Shown: positions 51,635 to 63,730, counted from the first letter of the stretch. The stretch: 64,000 nt of DNA from Lytechinus variegatus (GCF_018143015.1 NC_054742.1:15297632-15361631), one strand, 5' to 3'. A program made the numbers and translations. The notes: generated from the sequence alone by a model not told the origin.

Positions 51635-52037
51635 TTAAAGGTAAATGCTTGTTTTGGTAACGATATCAAAATGAGTTTGTACAGAATCCAATGAAATGAC
51701 CACCAAAGTGTCTGTTTGTATAAATAAAACGCATGTGCCATAAGATTCTGGAAGAAATTGTGTAATTGCTGAGAAATCAGCAAATAAGCACAGGATTCGG
51801 GTAGGGCGTCGGGCCCGACGCTCTAAGCAATAATTATACATTGTCCCACGTGCGCTTGTCTGTGTTGAGGATCTTCGGTGTGAACATTTTTCAGCATAGA
51901 TTTCAAGAATTCACAAAGTTCAGTTAATGTAACTGTACCAGAACTAGATCCTCGATGATATACTGACAATTAAGCCTTGTTTTACAGACTTTCTCATGAA
52001 ATCAGTGTTTACTGCAATCACTGGAATTTCTCTTTAA
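51635..52037. mobile_element. TTAA MITE
   Basis: TTAA (51635-51638) then AGGTAAATGC at the left, and TCACTGGAATTTCTCT then TTAA (52034-52037) at the right. The body shares words with 43583-43880. A GC-rich palindrome GCGTCGGGCCCGACGC lies near 51808. Confidence 0.65.
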
Positions 52038-52925
52038 TGACCCCAAAACAAATGTTGAGAAGTGGTTCTATAGATGTTATTAAAACATTTGCTTACCTAA
52101 CCATCAAGGCATCAACCCTTATCACATCCTTGGTTAAACACTGTTTTGTCTAATGAAGTGATCAGTATGGAAATGTCACCAAAGTTAGTGATTTGTGCAC
52201 ACAGGGTTCCCTGGTGCACAATCAAATCAGATATCACCTTCAGAAAGAAAGGACCTTCAAACTTACTGAACGTGGATCAGCAAATCTGTAGACTTTATGG
52301 CCTGTATTCTGAACCCTTGTTTTAATAATACTAGCAGCAATTACCCGTGGCAGCACAGGGGGTAGGAGTCATTTTTCTTCATCAAAGTGTGCGGGGGGGG
52401 GGGGGGGGGGGAGGGGGTGACAATCTTGTATGTACAGCTAGACTGCCTATTCACACTGAAAGCCAAGCAGTTTATTGATGAAATATATTTAGACAACTGA
52501 TTCATAGCAGACTTCTCTTTCAATATAGATAGGAGGTTCAATTAAGTTAAGCATCTTGGGTTGAACTGGAGGAAGAACTTCAATAATCATTACAGAGTGA
52601 AATCCAAATCTAACTATAAAATGGAAAAATGTATTAGAACACGGTGTATTCAGTAAGCAGTCAAGAGGCAATTATTGTGATATAGAAATGTTATGACTAT
52701 TGGGTCAGAAATAAATATGTAAGTACATTGCACATGTACCTTATAATGTACATTAGACTGCGGTTGTTTGTACTTTTTAAATTAAAGGTTGCTCAATCAT
52801 ATATAAGTATGGCAGGATGTCGAAAAGAAGTGAGAGTGAGAGAAAGGGGGGGGGGTGATAAAATGAGTGAGACAGTCTGTAAAATCATTTTACCAATGCT
52901 TGTTTATTACGATCACACTACATAA
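52038..52925. other. No gene seen; long G run
   Basis: A G run of about 20-25 bases lies near 52393-52420 and shorter ones near 52846. The stretch is otherwise AT-rich and uninformative. Confidence 0.4.
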
Positions 52926-55900
52926 GGTCATTTTCAAACGTGAGTGACACGACAATCGGAGAGGTTTAAGGGCTCATATCTTCAAACTTAAAGGTTATGA
53001 ATCAATCATGACTACTATATTATATACAATGTAGGACTGGCATGGGCCACTGCGAGTTTGATTTGAATTCAACAATTCGTTTAGTAGATATGATTAAAAA
53101 ACGGTGCGTGAGTGACACGACAAATTTTGGACATGGGTTTCTGACCACTAACACATATGGTTGGATTCGTGCCCAAGTAGTTGTCATGGAGTACTGTGAG
53201 TACCAGTAAATGGACATAAATAGTGTACCTATCTAACACATATAGTCAAAATCAATCAAACCTTCTCTATGGAAAATGGTACCCTCCTATATACCGTGAG
53301 TGACACGACATCCAAAACGTGAGTGACACGACAAGTGCAAAAATACAACATTTATCTCAACATTGAAAGTATTTTTTGCATGATCTAGAAGAGTAAAATA
53401 CCATTAACCAAAAAACAAGCTTAATTACATAATAACTGCTTTCTTTAAAGTTCATAATATGTCATCCTGATGTTTTATTCTTGGTTTATGGTCATATTTG
53501 CCCATCAACCCACATTCTCTATACCATACCACATTGTCACACTAGGGCTTAGAAGAGGAGGGGGCACTTGAAGGAGGTGTTTATATGAGGTCTTGGCATT
53601 GACATCAACTCAAACATTCTTTTTGTGGCCTGATATCATTCAAAACTTTAACTCTTTCTCCCTATCTGTACATGAAAGTTTACAGGTTCATACAATTCAG
53701 CATCCACAACGGATGGAATAATTTTTCCTTGTAAGAAAGGTATTCTCAATAGTCACTAACATCATCTGGCATGGTCTGGTAGCCAATGATGTCATGTATG
53801 ACTCCTTTTTCTTGAAATACTGGATTACAATATTATCCTCCTTTAATATTTTAGGCATTGTCCAAATAGGACATGGCAGTTTCAATGTCTTTTTTGGTAC
53901 CAAACCCCAATCACGTTGCTGCACACTTCAGATGGACTATCAGCAAATCCTTGAGAAACTTGGGAATTCATCTCAACAAGCATAGGTTTTCTCCTGAACA
54001 CTGCTTGTATGTAGACCCTCCCAAGGCAGTACATGTAGGCACTGTACCAAAATTCAGAGCTATGCTGGAATCTTGTAAGCACCTTTTCATTGCTAATTAT
54101 TTGAAAATATACCATACCACGGGAATCCAGGAAAGCCACAAGGTGAAAGACGCAGTCAGTACCTGATTCTTGCAGTCTGCTACTATTACATAACAACTAC
54201 AAGTCATTAGCCTTTCCTTTTCTTAGCCCTTGGATGTCACACTAAAATCCAATTCAGCATCCCAACCAGGCTCCCTTTATACCTCAATAGCTTTTTCCCC
54301 TCGAGGTCCAGCTCTGTTCTTATCAGGGTACCCCCCCCAAAAAAAATGATCTACTGGTACATGGCAACCCATCCAAAGTTGCTCAAATCAAAATGCGGTC
54401 TCAGTTGGGACTTGTTGGGACCTACATGAACATGCATCATTTTGTTGTAATGAATATGTGTAAATGCAAATCTGCTCTGAACACACATCGACACGCTTAC
54501 GGTAGTTTGCTGTTCAGACCCTACATGAAGTTAATCACTAGCGGTATGAATGGTGGCCGAACAAATAATGATTTTGAACTTGGCATGTAGCTGCTTCAAG
54601 CAATATCCAAAATGTTCTATCAAATCTCAGTACATTCTCACCTGAAATGTTTATGTTTTCTTGCAATTTTTTCATTTCATGTCCTGGAATGCAAGCTTTA
54701 TGGCAAATGAAAAGGTTGATTTAATCAATCAGAAGGAAAAGAAAAATATTTTCTTTTCCGAATTTGAAAAAATGTTTGGTATTCATGGTGATCTCATATA
54801 TCTCATGTACACTACTTTACCACTAAATTTCTGCAGATTTCAAAAAAGGATCCCTCACTTTTCTAAAGCTCTATGAGTATTTAAAGAAATAACATTGCTC
54901 AAAAGAAAGGTGAACTTTCTGCTCATTTCTGTAAATGGAGACAGAGAATGTTTGAGTAATACCTAGGTACATGTATGACTTGAAACATCACCATCACCAA
55001 CCCTTTATGCATTGTAAATATGTCCATTGCTAAAGTATAGTGGTTTTTCTCTTGATACATTCATAATTTTGTGTTGATTGATTATTCTTAATCACAGTAC
55101 ATTCACCAAAATATGAATTAGGATCCGCGTCTTCACACCAATGGAAAATTGTCAGGATTTTTTAAACCAAGGCAACCACGGAGATGAGAGAAAATAGATG
55201 AACTCAATGTCAAATTCAATATTTCCATAAAAAGGAGTAAAATTAGGAAGATGGAGGAAATTATTAGCCTGAAATAGGCCTAAATGATGTCAGGAACAAC
55301 ATTTTGACTGTATCTCTGGTAAAACGCTTCAAACATTACTGGATGTCCTTTTTTATACACAATATAATACCGTGAGTGACACGACATTTTGTGAGTGACA
55401 CGACATTGTGAGTGACACGACACAACTTTAACAGTTAATTTTAGCTTTACCTTAACACATTGGACCAAGTTACTTTATATACAATAAGGTACAGATAAAC
55501 TGTATTTACTCCAGTACTGGGATAAATTAATTTTCAGAATACACAGCTCTAGAAAACTTTTTGCATTTAAAACGTGAGTGACACGACAACCAGTTTTGAA
55601 AACTTCGAAACCCAATTTTTTTCAGAAAAACACTTCACAGAATTTTTTTTTGCTATTTAGGAGTTAGATACAATACACAGCTTGTATCTTGCCAACAAAT
55701 GTGCTTATAATACAAATTTTATATTGTGATAGGCAATATGTGAATTTTAATGCAAAAATCAACATTTTGTAACATTTAATTTCCCTTGCATAAAATTCAC
55801 TGTATCTCAAGACATAATTAATACTTTTATGTAAATGAAATGGAAAAATATTCTTTAAGTTGTCTAGTTTAAAATAACATTGATGCCTAATGATTTCTAG

Positions 55901-55947
55901 CAAGTTTTAATTTTCACCCCCATGTCCACTTTTGTTTGAAAATGACC
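52926..55947. mobile_element. Word-repeat element B (GTGAGTGACACGACA)
   Basis: The ends are a perfect 14-base inverted repeat: GGTCATTTTCAAAC (52926-52939) and GTTTGAAAATGACC (55934-55947). The first word copy overlaps the inner edge of the left end (52940-52954). Eight exact copies of the word lie within 3.0 kb, grouped toward the two ends, with about 2 kb free of them between 53334 and 55371. No target duplication or transposase is evident; ORFs up to 104 codons in the middle have no domain. The layout parallels element A. Confidence 0.62.
52940..55588 (+). repeat. Dispersed copies of GTGAGTGACACGACA inside element B
   Basis: Exact copies lie at 52940-52954, 53108-53122, 53296-53310, 53319-53333, 55372-55386, 55391-55405, 55408-55422 and 55574-55588, all in one orientation. 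The flanks are not otherwise repeated. Five of the eight are preceded by C (ACGTGAG, CCGTGAG or GCGTGAG). Confidence 0.92.
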
Positions 55948-55951
55948 ACAA

Positions 55952-56427
55952 GTATTTTGTTAATCACACAGAAATAAAGTTTAACATATGAATTGGCGAA
56001 AATACTAAATATAGTTCATTTATATTTCTAAATGAATTTTAGAGACATTAATTTTGTTGAATGTGTGTAGCAAAGAAAGAAAATGCCAGTGTTACCAATG
56101 TTCCGAAGAAAATCTGATCAAATTTGCCCTTAAATAAAAGGGTTATTAGCAAATCTATTAAGAAATTTTTGATTTTGAGTTTTGGAACTTAGCACTGAGT
56201 TGATTATCAGACTCAACCAAACAACTTCATCACATGTTGGAATTTAGATTTACTGCAGCATTAATCATTTAATATAAATATTATATCTTACGTCAAAATA
56301 CTAACCATGCACTGAACTGTGTGTAACAGAGCACTGGCACAGCTTGGCCTTGGAGCATTGAGTGGCAGGTAGCTGAATCTGTTAAAATACAGGATTACAT
56401 ATAAAGGATGTTTTAATGAAACTGGGC
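55952..56427. repeat. Segmental duplication, copy 1
   Basis: This block of about 475 bases is repeated at 56699-57167 in the same order and orientation. Landmarks: TTTTGTTAATCACACAGAAA, GAAAATCTGATCAAATTTGC, AACTTAGCACTGAGTTGATT, ACCATGCACTGAACTGTGTG and GGATGTTTTAATGAAACT. Confidence 0.9.
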
Positions 56428-56698
56428 AGAAACATTAGATCTAGACCCTTACCCCCCAGCATATAGGCGCCGGAAGTGGGGGGGGGGTGGCTGGGCAGTC
56501 GCCCCACAAAACAAAAAAGTGGGGGCAAAACATATTTTCGCCCGCCCCCCCCCAAAAAAAAAAAAAAGAAAAAGAAAAAAAGTAGTAGTAATAGTATCAT
56601 TGTTATTATTATTAAAAGTAGTAGTTGTAAAAGTGTATATATAAAGTGTTCAAACTCTTACTTTACCTCACAGGTTTTTATGTTTAATAGAAAGAATT
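56428..56698. other. Spacer between duplicate blocks, G/C and A runs
   Basis: The spacer contains GGCGCCGGAAGTGGGGGG-like and CCCCCCCAAAAAAAA runs that form a rough inverted pair, then AGTAGTAGTAATAG simple repeats. It looks like a small insertion of repeat origin. Confidence 0.5.
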
Positions 56699-57167
56699 GT
56701 ATTTTGTTAATCACACAGAAATAAAGTTTTACATATGAATTGGCAAACATAATGTTTAAATATAGTTAATTTATTTGTAAATGAATTTTAGAGACATTAA
56801 TTTTATTGAATGTGTGTAGCAAAAAAATAAAAAATGCCAGTGTTGCCAATTTGCAGAAGAAAATCTGATCAAATTTGCCTTTAAATAAAAGGGTTAATAG
56901 GATATCTATTTAAGACAATTTTAATTTTGGGTTTTGGAACTTAGCACTGAGTTGATTATCTGACTCAACCAAACAACTTCATCATATGTTGGAATTTAGA
57001 TTTACTGCGGCATCAATCATTCAATATATTACATTTTACATCAAAATACTAACCATGCACTGAACTGTGTACAACAGAGCACTGGCACAGTTTGATTTTG
57101 GAGCGTAGCAGGTAGCTGAATCTGTTAAAATACAGGATTAAATATTAAGGATGTTTTAATGAAACTA
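56699..57167. repeat. Segmental duplication, copy 2
   Basis: This is the diverged second copy of 55952-56427, perhaps 85-90 percent similar by eye. Both copies contain CTGTTACACACAGTTCAGTG or its variant on the minus strand, followed by GCATGGTTAGT. Confidence 0.9.
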
Positions 57168-58560
57168 GGTAGGTAGGTCATTGGATTGACCTAATTATCA
57201 AGAAAAGGTAACCTTCTCAAAGATTCATTATGGTTTTATCTCCCGATTTCACTGATGTTGACAGATTCTAGGCCTACTAATAATATTCTACTAATAAGTA
57301 TGTACCGTCGCAAGAAATATCGCTTGTGAGCTGTGTTACGCGTTTGTGATTACTGCTGCTACATAGAGTACAAGTGCAAGTGACGCGTGTAGCGGTATCC
57401 TCAGCGGGGCATGCATGCTTTGTATTTCGCTGACCCGAGAGAGGTAAAAGGGACTGGGAACTTCGAAGCTATACTCAGGGCTGCGAAAAGGAATGCCAAA
57501 AAGTTACGAATTGTAAAAAAACTTTAAATAATGCGACCAAAATACCACAAACAACCCCCCTCATGACAATCTGTGAACAATTTAACCATGTTTAGAAAAA
57601 ATTCCAGCTCCATTGAGTGGAAAACCACTGAGAAAAGCTGCTTCAAACAAACAGAAGGACACACAAGATTAGCCAAATTATAGTAAGGATAAACTGTCTA
57701 AAGTTATGATTTAAGTATAAAAATCTAAAATTGTGACACAAATCTTTTACAGAACTGGATCAAGCAACTAGCTTATTCAACCCCAAAATCAATCATAATT
57801 GTCGAGGAATAATATCTAAACTAGTTTTTCTCACCATTAAAGCACAAGGGAAGAGAACAGTAAACATTTATAAGAACAATTCGTTTAAAAAATGTTGACA
57901 TTTTCAGATTTTTTAATGGTTCATGATGACTACTAAAATGTCCTTTTCTTTTTCGAGCGGTTTTGTAATGATTTGTCTGTTAATGCTGAAGGTACGTCAG
58001 TAGATCGTATATTACAGAACACTTTTCATAAATTCAATCATCCAAGTACAAAGCAATCCCTGAAGGGGGTATCTGAATTAAGCATTATACCCTCAAAAGA
58101 CAGGAAAATAATTGGCCAATGAACAAAGAGGAGAAAGCAAAGCTTCTAAACAATTAACTAGGGACAGTGATTTTCTGTTTAAAAATATTGCCTTTTACTA
58201 TTCAGAAAATCTCAAATTCCGTTTCAGCATGTCAATTAACGGAAATTCTGTTTCCCCATAGACTTTGTGTACATAAAAAAGGGGAATTCCGTTTACCCAT
58301 TGAATAGCAATATCACACTCTCGCTGGTCAAAATTTGTATCTGCCACTGCACCAGCAGCGCAATAGAATTCGTTCTAATCGGATCTACGCGGGTACCAAA
58401 AATATTTTTACAAACATATTTAACATGAATACATCCTCACCTTTCGAATTAATATCATTTTACAGTTTGATCAAATTTCATTGATAATTTGGGGGGTTTT
58501 TGGACATCATTTTCAGCAGTCAACGAGTTTCGCCTATCCGCCATTTTAGATTTCAAGACC
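57168..58560 (-). promoter_or_regulatory. Gene-free region with a possible minus-strand promoter or 5' exon
   Basis: A GC-richer patch lies at 57300-57480. At 58544 the minus strand reads AAAATGGCGGATAGGCG, which opens a 24-codon ORF (MADRRNSLTAENDVQKTPQI..). The ATGGCGGA context is typical of metazoan 5' regions. It could be the SQOR promoter region, since SQOR is the next minus-strand gene and lacks its 5' exon, but the distance (8 kb) and lack of a clear donor leave this open. Confidence 0.2.
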
Positions 58561-58623
58561 CCGATATCGTGCTGTTACATCTTCGAACGTAGAGGGCAGC
58601 AACACACTACCATGTTGTTGAAA

Positions 58624-58807
58624 TCAAGTGTGTGCATGTGAATGTTTTTGATAAGCATACAACCCCGCCCAGGCCGGGTATGGGCGGCGAGCTGTGATTC
58701 GATCGAGTGATGAAGTCTAGTGCAGTCACGATGAGTGAATCGTCATGATTGTAGCGAAGTGAGATCGTGTTTTCAAGTGTGTGCATGTGAATGTTTTTGA
58801 TAAGCAT
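58624..58807. repeat. 35-base direct repeats around a GC-rich insert
   Basis: TCAAGTGTGTGCATGTGAAT then GTTTTTGATAAGCAT occurs at 58624-58658 and identically at 58773-58807. The 114 bases between are GC-rich (CCCGCCCAGGCCGGGTATGG) and hold CGATCGAGTGATGA and GTAGCGAAGTGAGATCG. Confidence 0.85.
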
Positions 58808-58824
58808 TACAAACGTTACAAGCT

Positions 58825-59260
58825 AAGGTCAAAGGTCATTTTCAGGTCAACGTTAAAGTTTACAAGTAAGACTCTCTTATGACACACAACTCTGCAACCG
58901 TAAATCACTTTTCACCCAAACTTGGATGGTAGATTTAATTGGGGGAACTGCATGTTATACTGTAGTCGGAGGTCACTTGGTAAGTCAGTCACTTTTCAAT
59001 AAAACTTGGATGGACTTTGGGGACCTGCATGTTATGCTGCAGTGGAAGGTCATATGGTAAGGTCAAAGGTAATTTGTAGGTCAACATTAAAGTTCATATG
59101 CAAGACTCTGTTATGACAAATAACTCCACATCTGTAAGTCAATTTCAAATCAAACTTGGGTTGTAGCTGTACTTATAGGAGACCTTCATTGTGTTTGGAG
59201 ATCACATGGTCAATGGTCAATTTTATCCCTTTTTTGAGTGTTCACATTCACTTTTGAAAT
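58825..59260 (+). repeat. Two tandem units with nuclear-receptor-like AGGTCA words
   Basis: Two units begin AAGGTCAAAGGTCATTTTCA (58825) and AAGGTCAAAGGTAATTTGTA (59059), 234 bases apart. They continue in parallel through AGGTCAAC.TTAAAGTT, AAGACTCT.TTATGACA and AACTTGG. It looks like a relative of the tandem-unit family at 25157. Confidence 0.75.
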
Positions 59261-59954
59261 CAAGGTTCAAAATCACAATAAAGTCAACTGAAATAGAGCT
59301 GATATAGGTACAAGAGAGATGGCTCCTTTCATTTTAATTTGATGAAAGATCAAAAGCTTCGCGCAGGAGGGGGAAAAACCCCTCCCTGCTCCCTGCCCCC
59401 CCCCACTCAGTGTTATTTAGGGTACGCTTATGGTTGTTCCCTCCCTTTGAAAGCACCCTCCTATCTCATGTCTGCCAACATTTCTGAACCCCCCTTTCAC
59501 CGACTTTTCCTGCAATGGAGACCCCCCTAAATCTGGAACACTGCTCAATGTACCCCCCCCCCATCTCAGGTGAGCTCTCATTCCAACCCCCTACATGTAT
59601 CTCAGGACAGACACCCCCCCCCTTTATCTCAGGTAAGCTGTCATTACAATAGAGGTTCCTTAATGTCATAATGGAGGACAAAACAATAGCAAAACCATGA
59701 AAACAACGACTTTTCATAGTCTGATTCAAAGGTTTGTTTGTCCTCCAATATGGCTGCTTGTGGGAACCCTTTATTCCTTAGGAAAGTTTTTTGATGTTCA
59801 AAATAAGATCTCTCAACTCAATGCAGTCATTAGAATAAAACAAGTGGAACGCCTCTGGCAGTCTCGCCTGCATGCATTACGCGATTCGATTAGTAGCAGT
59901 GCTGACTTTGAAAACAGCTATTAAATAATTATTCACAAAAGAATACTATGTCCA
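59261..59954. other. C-rich short repeats, then no gene seen
   Basis: 59360-59640 has long C runs alternating with ATCTCAGGTGAGCT/ATCTCAGGTAAGCT words about 60 bases apart. The rest is unremarkable. Confidence 0.45.
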
Positions 59955-60648
59955 TTGAGCCAACATGACCCATGACCATGATCATGTGACCTAAGACATG
60001 TGCATAACAATCATTCATACTTGATTACCCTTATGTCTATGTTTCATAAACTACATGTGTAGATCTATACACTTTCTAAGTTATGATGCAAATTCAACAA
60101 ATACCCCCATCATGGCAAAGATATTAATGGATAGGCCTACATGGTAACTCTTACGTCCCAAGTTTCATGAACTAGCTCTATAAACTTTCAAAGATATGAT
60201 GGTAATTCAACAATACCCCCAACTTGGCCAAAGTTCAGTGACCTCTGACCTTGGTCATGTGACTTGAGACTAAGGCAGGATGTTCAGCAATACTTGACTA
60301 CCATTATGTCCGAGTTTAATGAACTAGGTCCATATACTTTAGAAGTTATGACATTTCAAAAACTTAACCTTGGTTAAGATTTCAATATTGATTCCCCCAA
60401 CATGGTCTAAGTTCATTGACCCTAAATGAGCTTTGACCGTGGTCATGTGACCTGAAACTAAGGCAGGATGTTAAGGCATACTTGATCACATCTATGTTCA
60501 AATTTCATGAACTAGGTCCATATACTTTTTAAGTTATGATGACATTTCAAAAGTTTAACCTTGGTTAAGATTTCAATGTTGACGCCGCCGCCGTCGGAAA
60601 AGCGGCGCCTATAGTCTCCCTGCATACATGTAGATGCAGGTGAGACAA
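59955..60648 (-). mobile_element. Tandem-unit element with GC-rich end
   Basis: About four diverged units (CATGAACTAGGTCCATATAC, GTTATGATG, ACCCCCATCATGGC and GACCTTGGTCATGTGAC words) end in GACGCCGCCGCCGTCGGAAA and AGCGGCGCCTATAGTC, then ATGCAGGTGAGACAA. It is the same family as 25157-25925, in opposite orientation. Confidence 0.78.
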
Positions 60649-60935
60649 TAACACCATTCATATGATGATAAAATACAATGTTCCCTAAATGACATTGATA
60701 TTGTGTGAATCATTGAGGGGGGCCCTCAGAGCCCCCCACCCACCCTGGCCTAACTGGATAGGGTTAAATAGAATCTGTATTCAGCTCCAAATCTCCTGCT
60801 CCTGGAACTTGGTACATTTAATTCGTTAAAATCTTGAATCTAGATCTAGAACATTAGTTCTAGTCTATACCTATTTTAAAGATTCCCCATTCTTATTATT
60901 TTCTTAGTCTAAGTGACTGTGAGATCTAGACCCGA
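60649..60935. other. No gene seen
   Basis: The stretch is short and AT-rich with a CCCCCCACCCACCC patch near 60733. Confidence 0.4.
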
Positions 60936-61145
60936 GGGGGGGGGGGGGCACTTCCACTGATAGGATACCATGTGCGACAATGGGGTCTCGAAAAGTACCC
61001 GAAACAAGTATTTTCCATATTCTGAAAATACAACCAGACCTTAACAAGTATATTGGCTTGTGAAACCCTACCCTTAACAAGTATTGGAAACAAAAGGATA
61101 CCCTTGGTATTCTCTGAATTGAACCCCTAAACAAGTACAGCATTA
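60936..61145. repeat. Dispersed repeat with reiterated AACAAGTA
   Basis: After a G run near 60938-60949 comes GCACTTCCACTGATAGGATA, then CCATGTGCGACAATGGGGTC and four copies of AACAAGTA within 130 bases. I recognise this order from a common marine-invertebrate interspersed repeat. No protein is involved. Confidence 0.55.
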
Positions 61146-61273
61146 TTTTAATTGTTTTATGTCACAGACTTCGGTTTTACCTTTACCTACATCATTGGGT
61201 TTAGTACGGCACCACCTTCCACAGATCAGACTCTAAATACGTAGTGTTGACTGTTGTTAGGGCAAAACAAAAT

Positions 61274-61724
61274 ATTTAAAACAATTTTCATCAAAATTGG
61301 TAATGAATTAGGAAAGTTATGGAGGTTTAATAAGTCTTGAACTTTCTATGGGGATTCTCAAATTGGCAAACATGCTTAAAAAATGGCTGATTTTCTACTA
61401 TTGTAGACAACCCTTCATTTGTTTTGTACAATGTTCAGATTTCTCCCCTTATTTTACATATTTCACATCATTTCCTCCTGACCTGGTGTGAATTAGGTTT
61501 TCCCATGACATATATTAAATGCTCAAAATGAGGCAATATGCAATTTGAAAGAAAATGGGGAAAATCTGAAAAATTGTGTACATAACAAATAGGACAATTG
61601 TCCACAAAATCAGACATTTTGAAACATGTTTGCCAATTTGATGATCCCCATAGAAAGTACAAGACCTTTTGAATGTCCATAACTTGCTAATTTCACAGAT
61701 TTTGATGAAACTTGTTTTAAATTG
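61274..61724. mobile_element. Long inverted-repeat MITE
   Basis: The left arm from TTAAAACAATTTTCATCAAA (about 61276) through CTTTCTATGGGGAT and AAATTGGCAAACATG is mirrored on the right by CATGTTTGCCAATTT, ATCCCCATAGAAAG and TTTGATGAAACTTGTTTTAA (ending about 61722). The arms are about 140 bases each and about 80 percent similar. Confidence 0.75.
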
Positions 61725-61782
61725 TTCCTCTCATTTTACTTTTTCCAATAAGATTGCTTCTCTTCTTGGGTTTTGGTTTCCT

Positions 61783-62577
61783 TGGATGGTCCAGGCTGGA
61801 GATATTTATATCTCAATAAATAGAGTAAAATTCACAAAGCAAAATGCTGAAAATTTGATCTAAATCGGATAACAAATAACAAAGTAAATGAATTTTAAAG
61901 ATTTGCATTATTCTGGTGAAACAATTCTAACGTTAGACATATCTTCATGAATTTTCACTTGGTCGGCTGATGTCATATCTCCCTTGTTGTTTCATATTTT
62001 ATAATACGAAATTAGGTTTATTCAAAATTTTATACCAAGAACTAAAACAACTGGATTGACAACTGATTAAGTGCATTAGTTATTTATTGCCACAACTTAT
62101 GTCATCATAATGGAGACACATCATTTAGGTCTCAGGGCTGCCAACTCTCACGCAATCTGCACGAGTCTCACACAATTCACCTGATTCTCACGCTCTCATG
62201 TTGAGCATAGGAATTCTCGAACTGAACCCCGAAAATAGAGAGAAAAAAAAAGTTTATTAGCCTAAATTTCGGATATTCAATAACATTATAACCCGGCCAG
62301 GCAAAAGTTTCAAAGTTAAACCATCAATGTAAAGTAGTTTTGGTTTGCCACGCAAAGACAAGATATATGAGTTGCGTTACTGTATCTCGTGTGTGAGAGC
62401 TGGTGACGTCAAAATTTTACTATGAAGCGGGGTTTTCGTGCGAGGCAAACGAGTGTCAATGCAATGCCATGCCATGGCGATAGCCCGCCGGCCCGGCACT
62501 CTGAAGATACATGTATGATAGCCCCACATATGCATATGTGTGTGTTGATACACTTGGTTTCTTTCGTAGCCAAAAAG
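61783..62577. other. MITE debris and dispersed repeats; no gene seen
   Basis: 61783-62010 resembles one half of a TTAA-type MITE (GCTGAAAATTTGATCTAAAT, CGGCTGATGTCATATCTCC). 62140-62205 has five TCTCA(C) words in 60 bases, part of a known dispersed repeat. Nothing coding was found. Confidence 0.45.
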
Positions 62578-63050
62578 AAACTTTTCAATCCTTCTTTTGT
62601 TTCTTCCCTCTCTTCTTTCATTTTTTGTTACTGTCTTTCTTTTTTTAGTTTTCCATTTTTTTCTTTGTCTTTCGTTCTTTCTCTCCTTTAAAAAATATAT
62701 TTCTTTTTATCTTCCTTTTGTTGATTTCTTTCTTTCTTTCCTTCCTTCTTTTTACCCTTTCTTTCCTTCATTCTTTGTTTTTTCTTCCTTCCATTCATCC
62801 TTTCTTTACCCTAGCTTTCTTGTTTTTTATTTCTTCCTTCTTTCAGCCTTTTCTTTCTTTCATTCATTCATTCCTTTCTTCTTTCTGTCTTTTGTTCTTT
62901 CTTTTTCCCCTTCATTCCATCTATCCTCTTTCTTTCTTTCTTTCCTTCATTCATTCCTTTTTTTCTTCCTTTCATCTATTATTCTTTTACCTTTTCTTTT
63001 TTATATTGCTTGCTCTCCTTCCTTCTTTATTTCCTTCATTTTTTTACTTA
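62578..63050 (+). repeat. TTTC/TTCC pyrimidine tract of about 470 bases
   Basis: The plus strand is nearly all T and C, with CTTT, CTTC and ATTC units drifting through it. It yields two long spurious Ser/Phe/Leu ORFs. Such a tract can form triplex DNA. Confidence 0.9.
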
Positions 63051-63186
63051 AGGGAGCAGCAGATAATCACAGGTTGAGTTTTCACTGCTAAGCTTTACAT
63101 GTATATAAAAACAGTTGATTTGGAATAATAATGCACTTAAAAATTTTGATTTTTTTTTCAAGGTCAGTGAACTTCATTGAAAACTG

Positions 63187-63261
63187 AATGGCTCGTGAGG
63201 TGGGATCTGCTACTGGTTTGCGAAGCAAACCAGCCTGAAAGGGCGAACGAAGCGAGCCATT
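63187..63261. repeat. Nested cruciform-like hairpins
   Basis: AATGGCTCG (63187-63195) pairs with CGAGCCATT (63253-63261). Inside, CTGGTTTGC (63213-63221) pairs perfectly with GCAAACCAG (63225-63233) across a three-base loop (GAA). Confidence 0.8.
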
Positions 63262-63461
63262 TCTTCTGCAGCCTCAGTAGACCTAGTCTGCTATGCAGAC
63301 TCGTTGAATCAGCTGAGGTACACACACTGCAGATGTGGGTCTACATTTGTAGACTACAATCAATGCGAGCGACAAGTTCCGAACGCACGCACATCAATAT
63401 GTCCAAGCGCAAAGCAGCGGCACAAATCGCGATAGGTAGCGACTGGTATATACGTCTGTAA

Positions 63462-63575
63462 TGATGATGACGTCATCCAAGATGGCAACTTACATTGACC
63501 AAAGAAAGGATCGAAGATGACGATGTTTCGATCATCATTTCAAAAGAATTAGCGGTAACTGCGGTCTAAGGTACG
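63462..63575 (+). promoter_or_regulatory. Possible promoter or first exon with a CRE
   Basis: TGACGTCA (63468-63475), a perfect cAMP-response-type octamer, lies 11 bases before an ATGGCAAC (63483) that opens an 11-codon ORF. A donor-like GTCTAAG|GTACGAT lies near 63569-63573. It could be the first exon of a plus-strand gene beyond the window, but TGACGTCA also occurs inside a MITE at about 8281, so the evidence is weak. Confidence 0.2.
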
Positions 63576-63730
63576 ATATTTCTGAATTTTAAACATTTTT
63601 TTGTAAATATGGATGTGATTTCTTTTTCATAATATGACATTTTATGTACAAAAAAAGATCGGAAAATCGGGTTTCCGCTGTTAGATCTAACGTTACTGCT
63701 AAAATACGTTGTCTGTACGTACAGGCCTCC

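Noticed and set aside
52384..52430. G run as a regulatory quadruplex
   Set aside because: A single homopolymer G run is common here and could be a polymerase-slippage or assembly artefact; no context supports a function.
54393..54876. Short ORFs in the middle of element B as an encoded protein
   Set aside because: Fewer than 75 codons, no domain, no shared feature with element A.
62597..63091. 164- and 119-codon ORFs rich in Ser, Phe and Leu
   Set aside because: They come entirely from a TTTC/TTCC simple-sequence tract; several frames are open at once and no domain is present.
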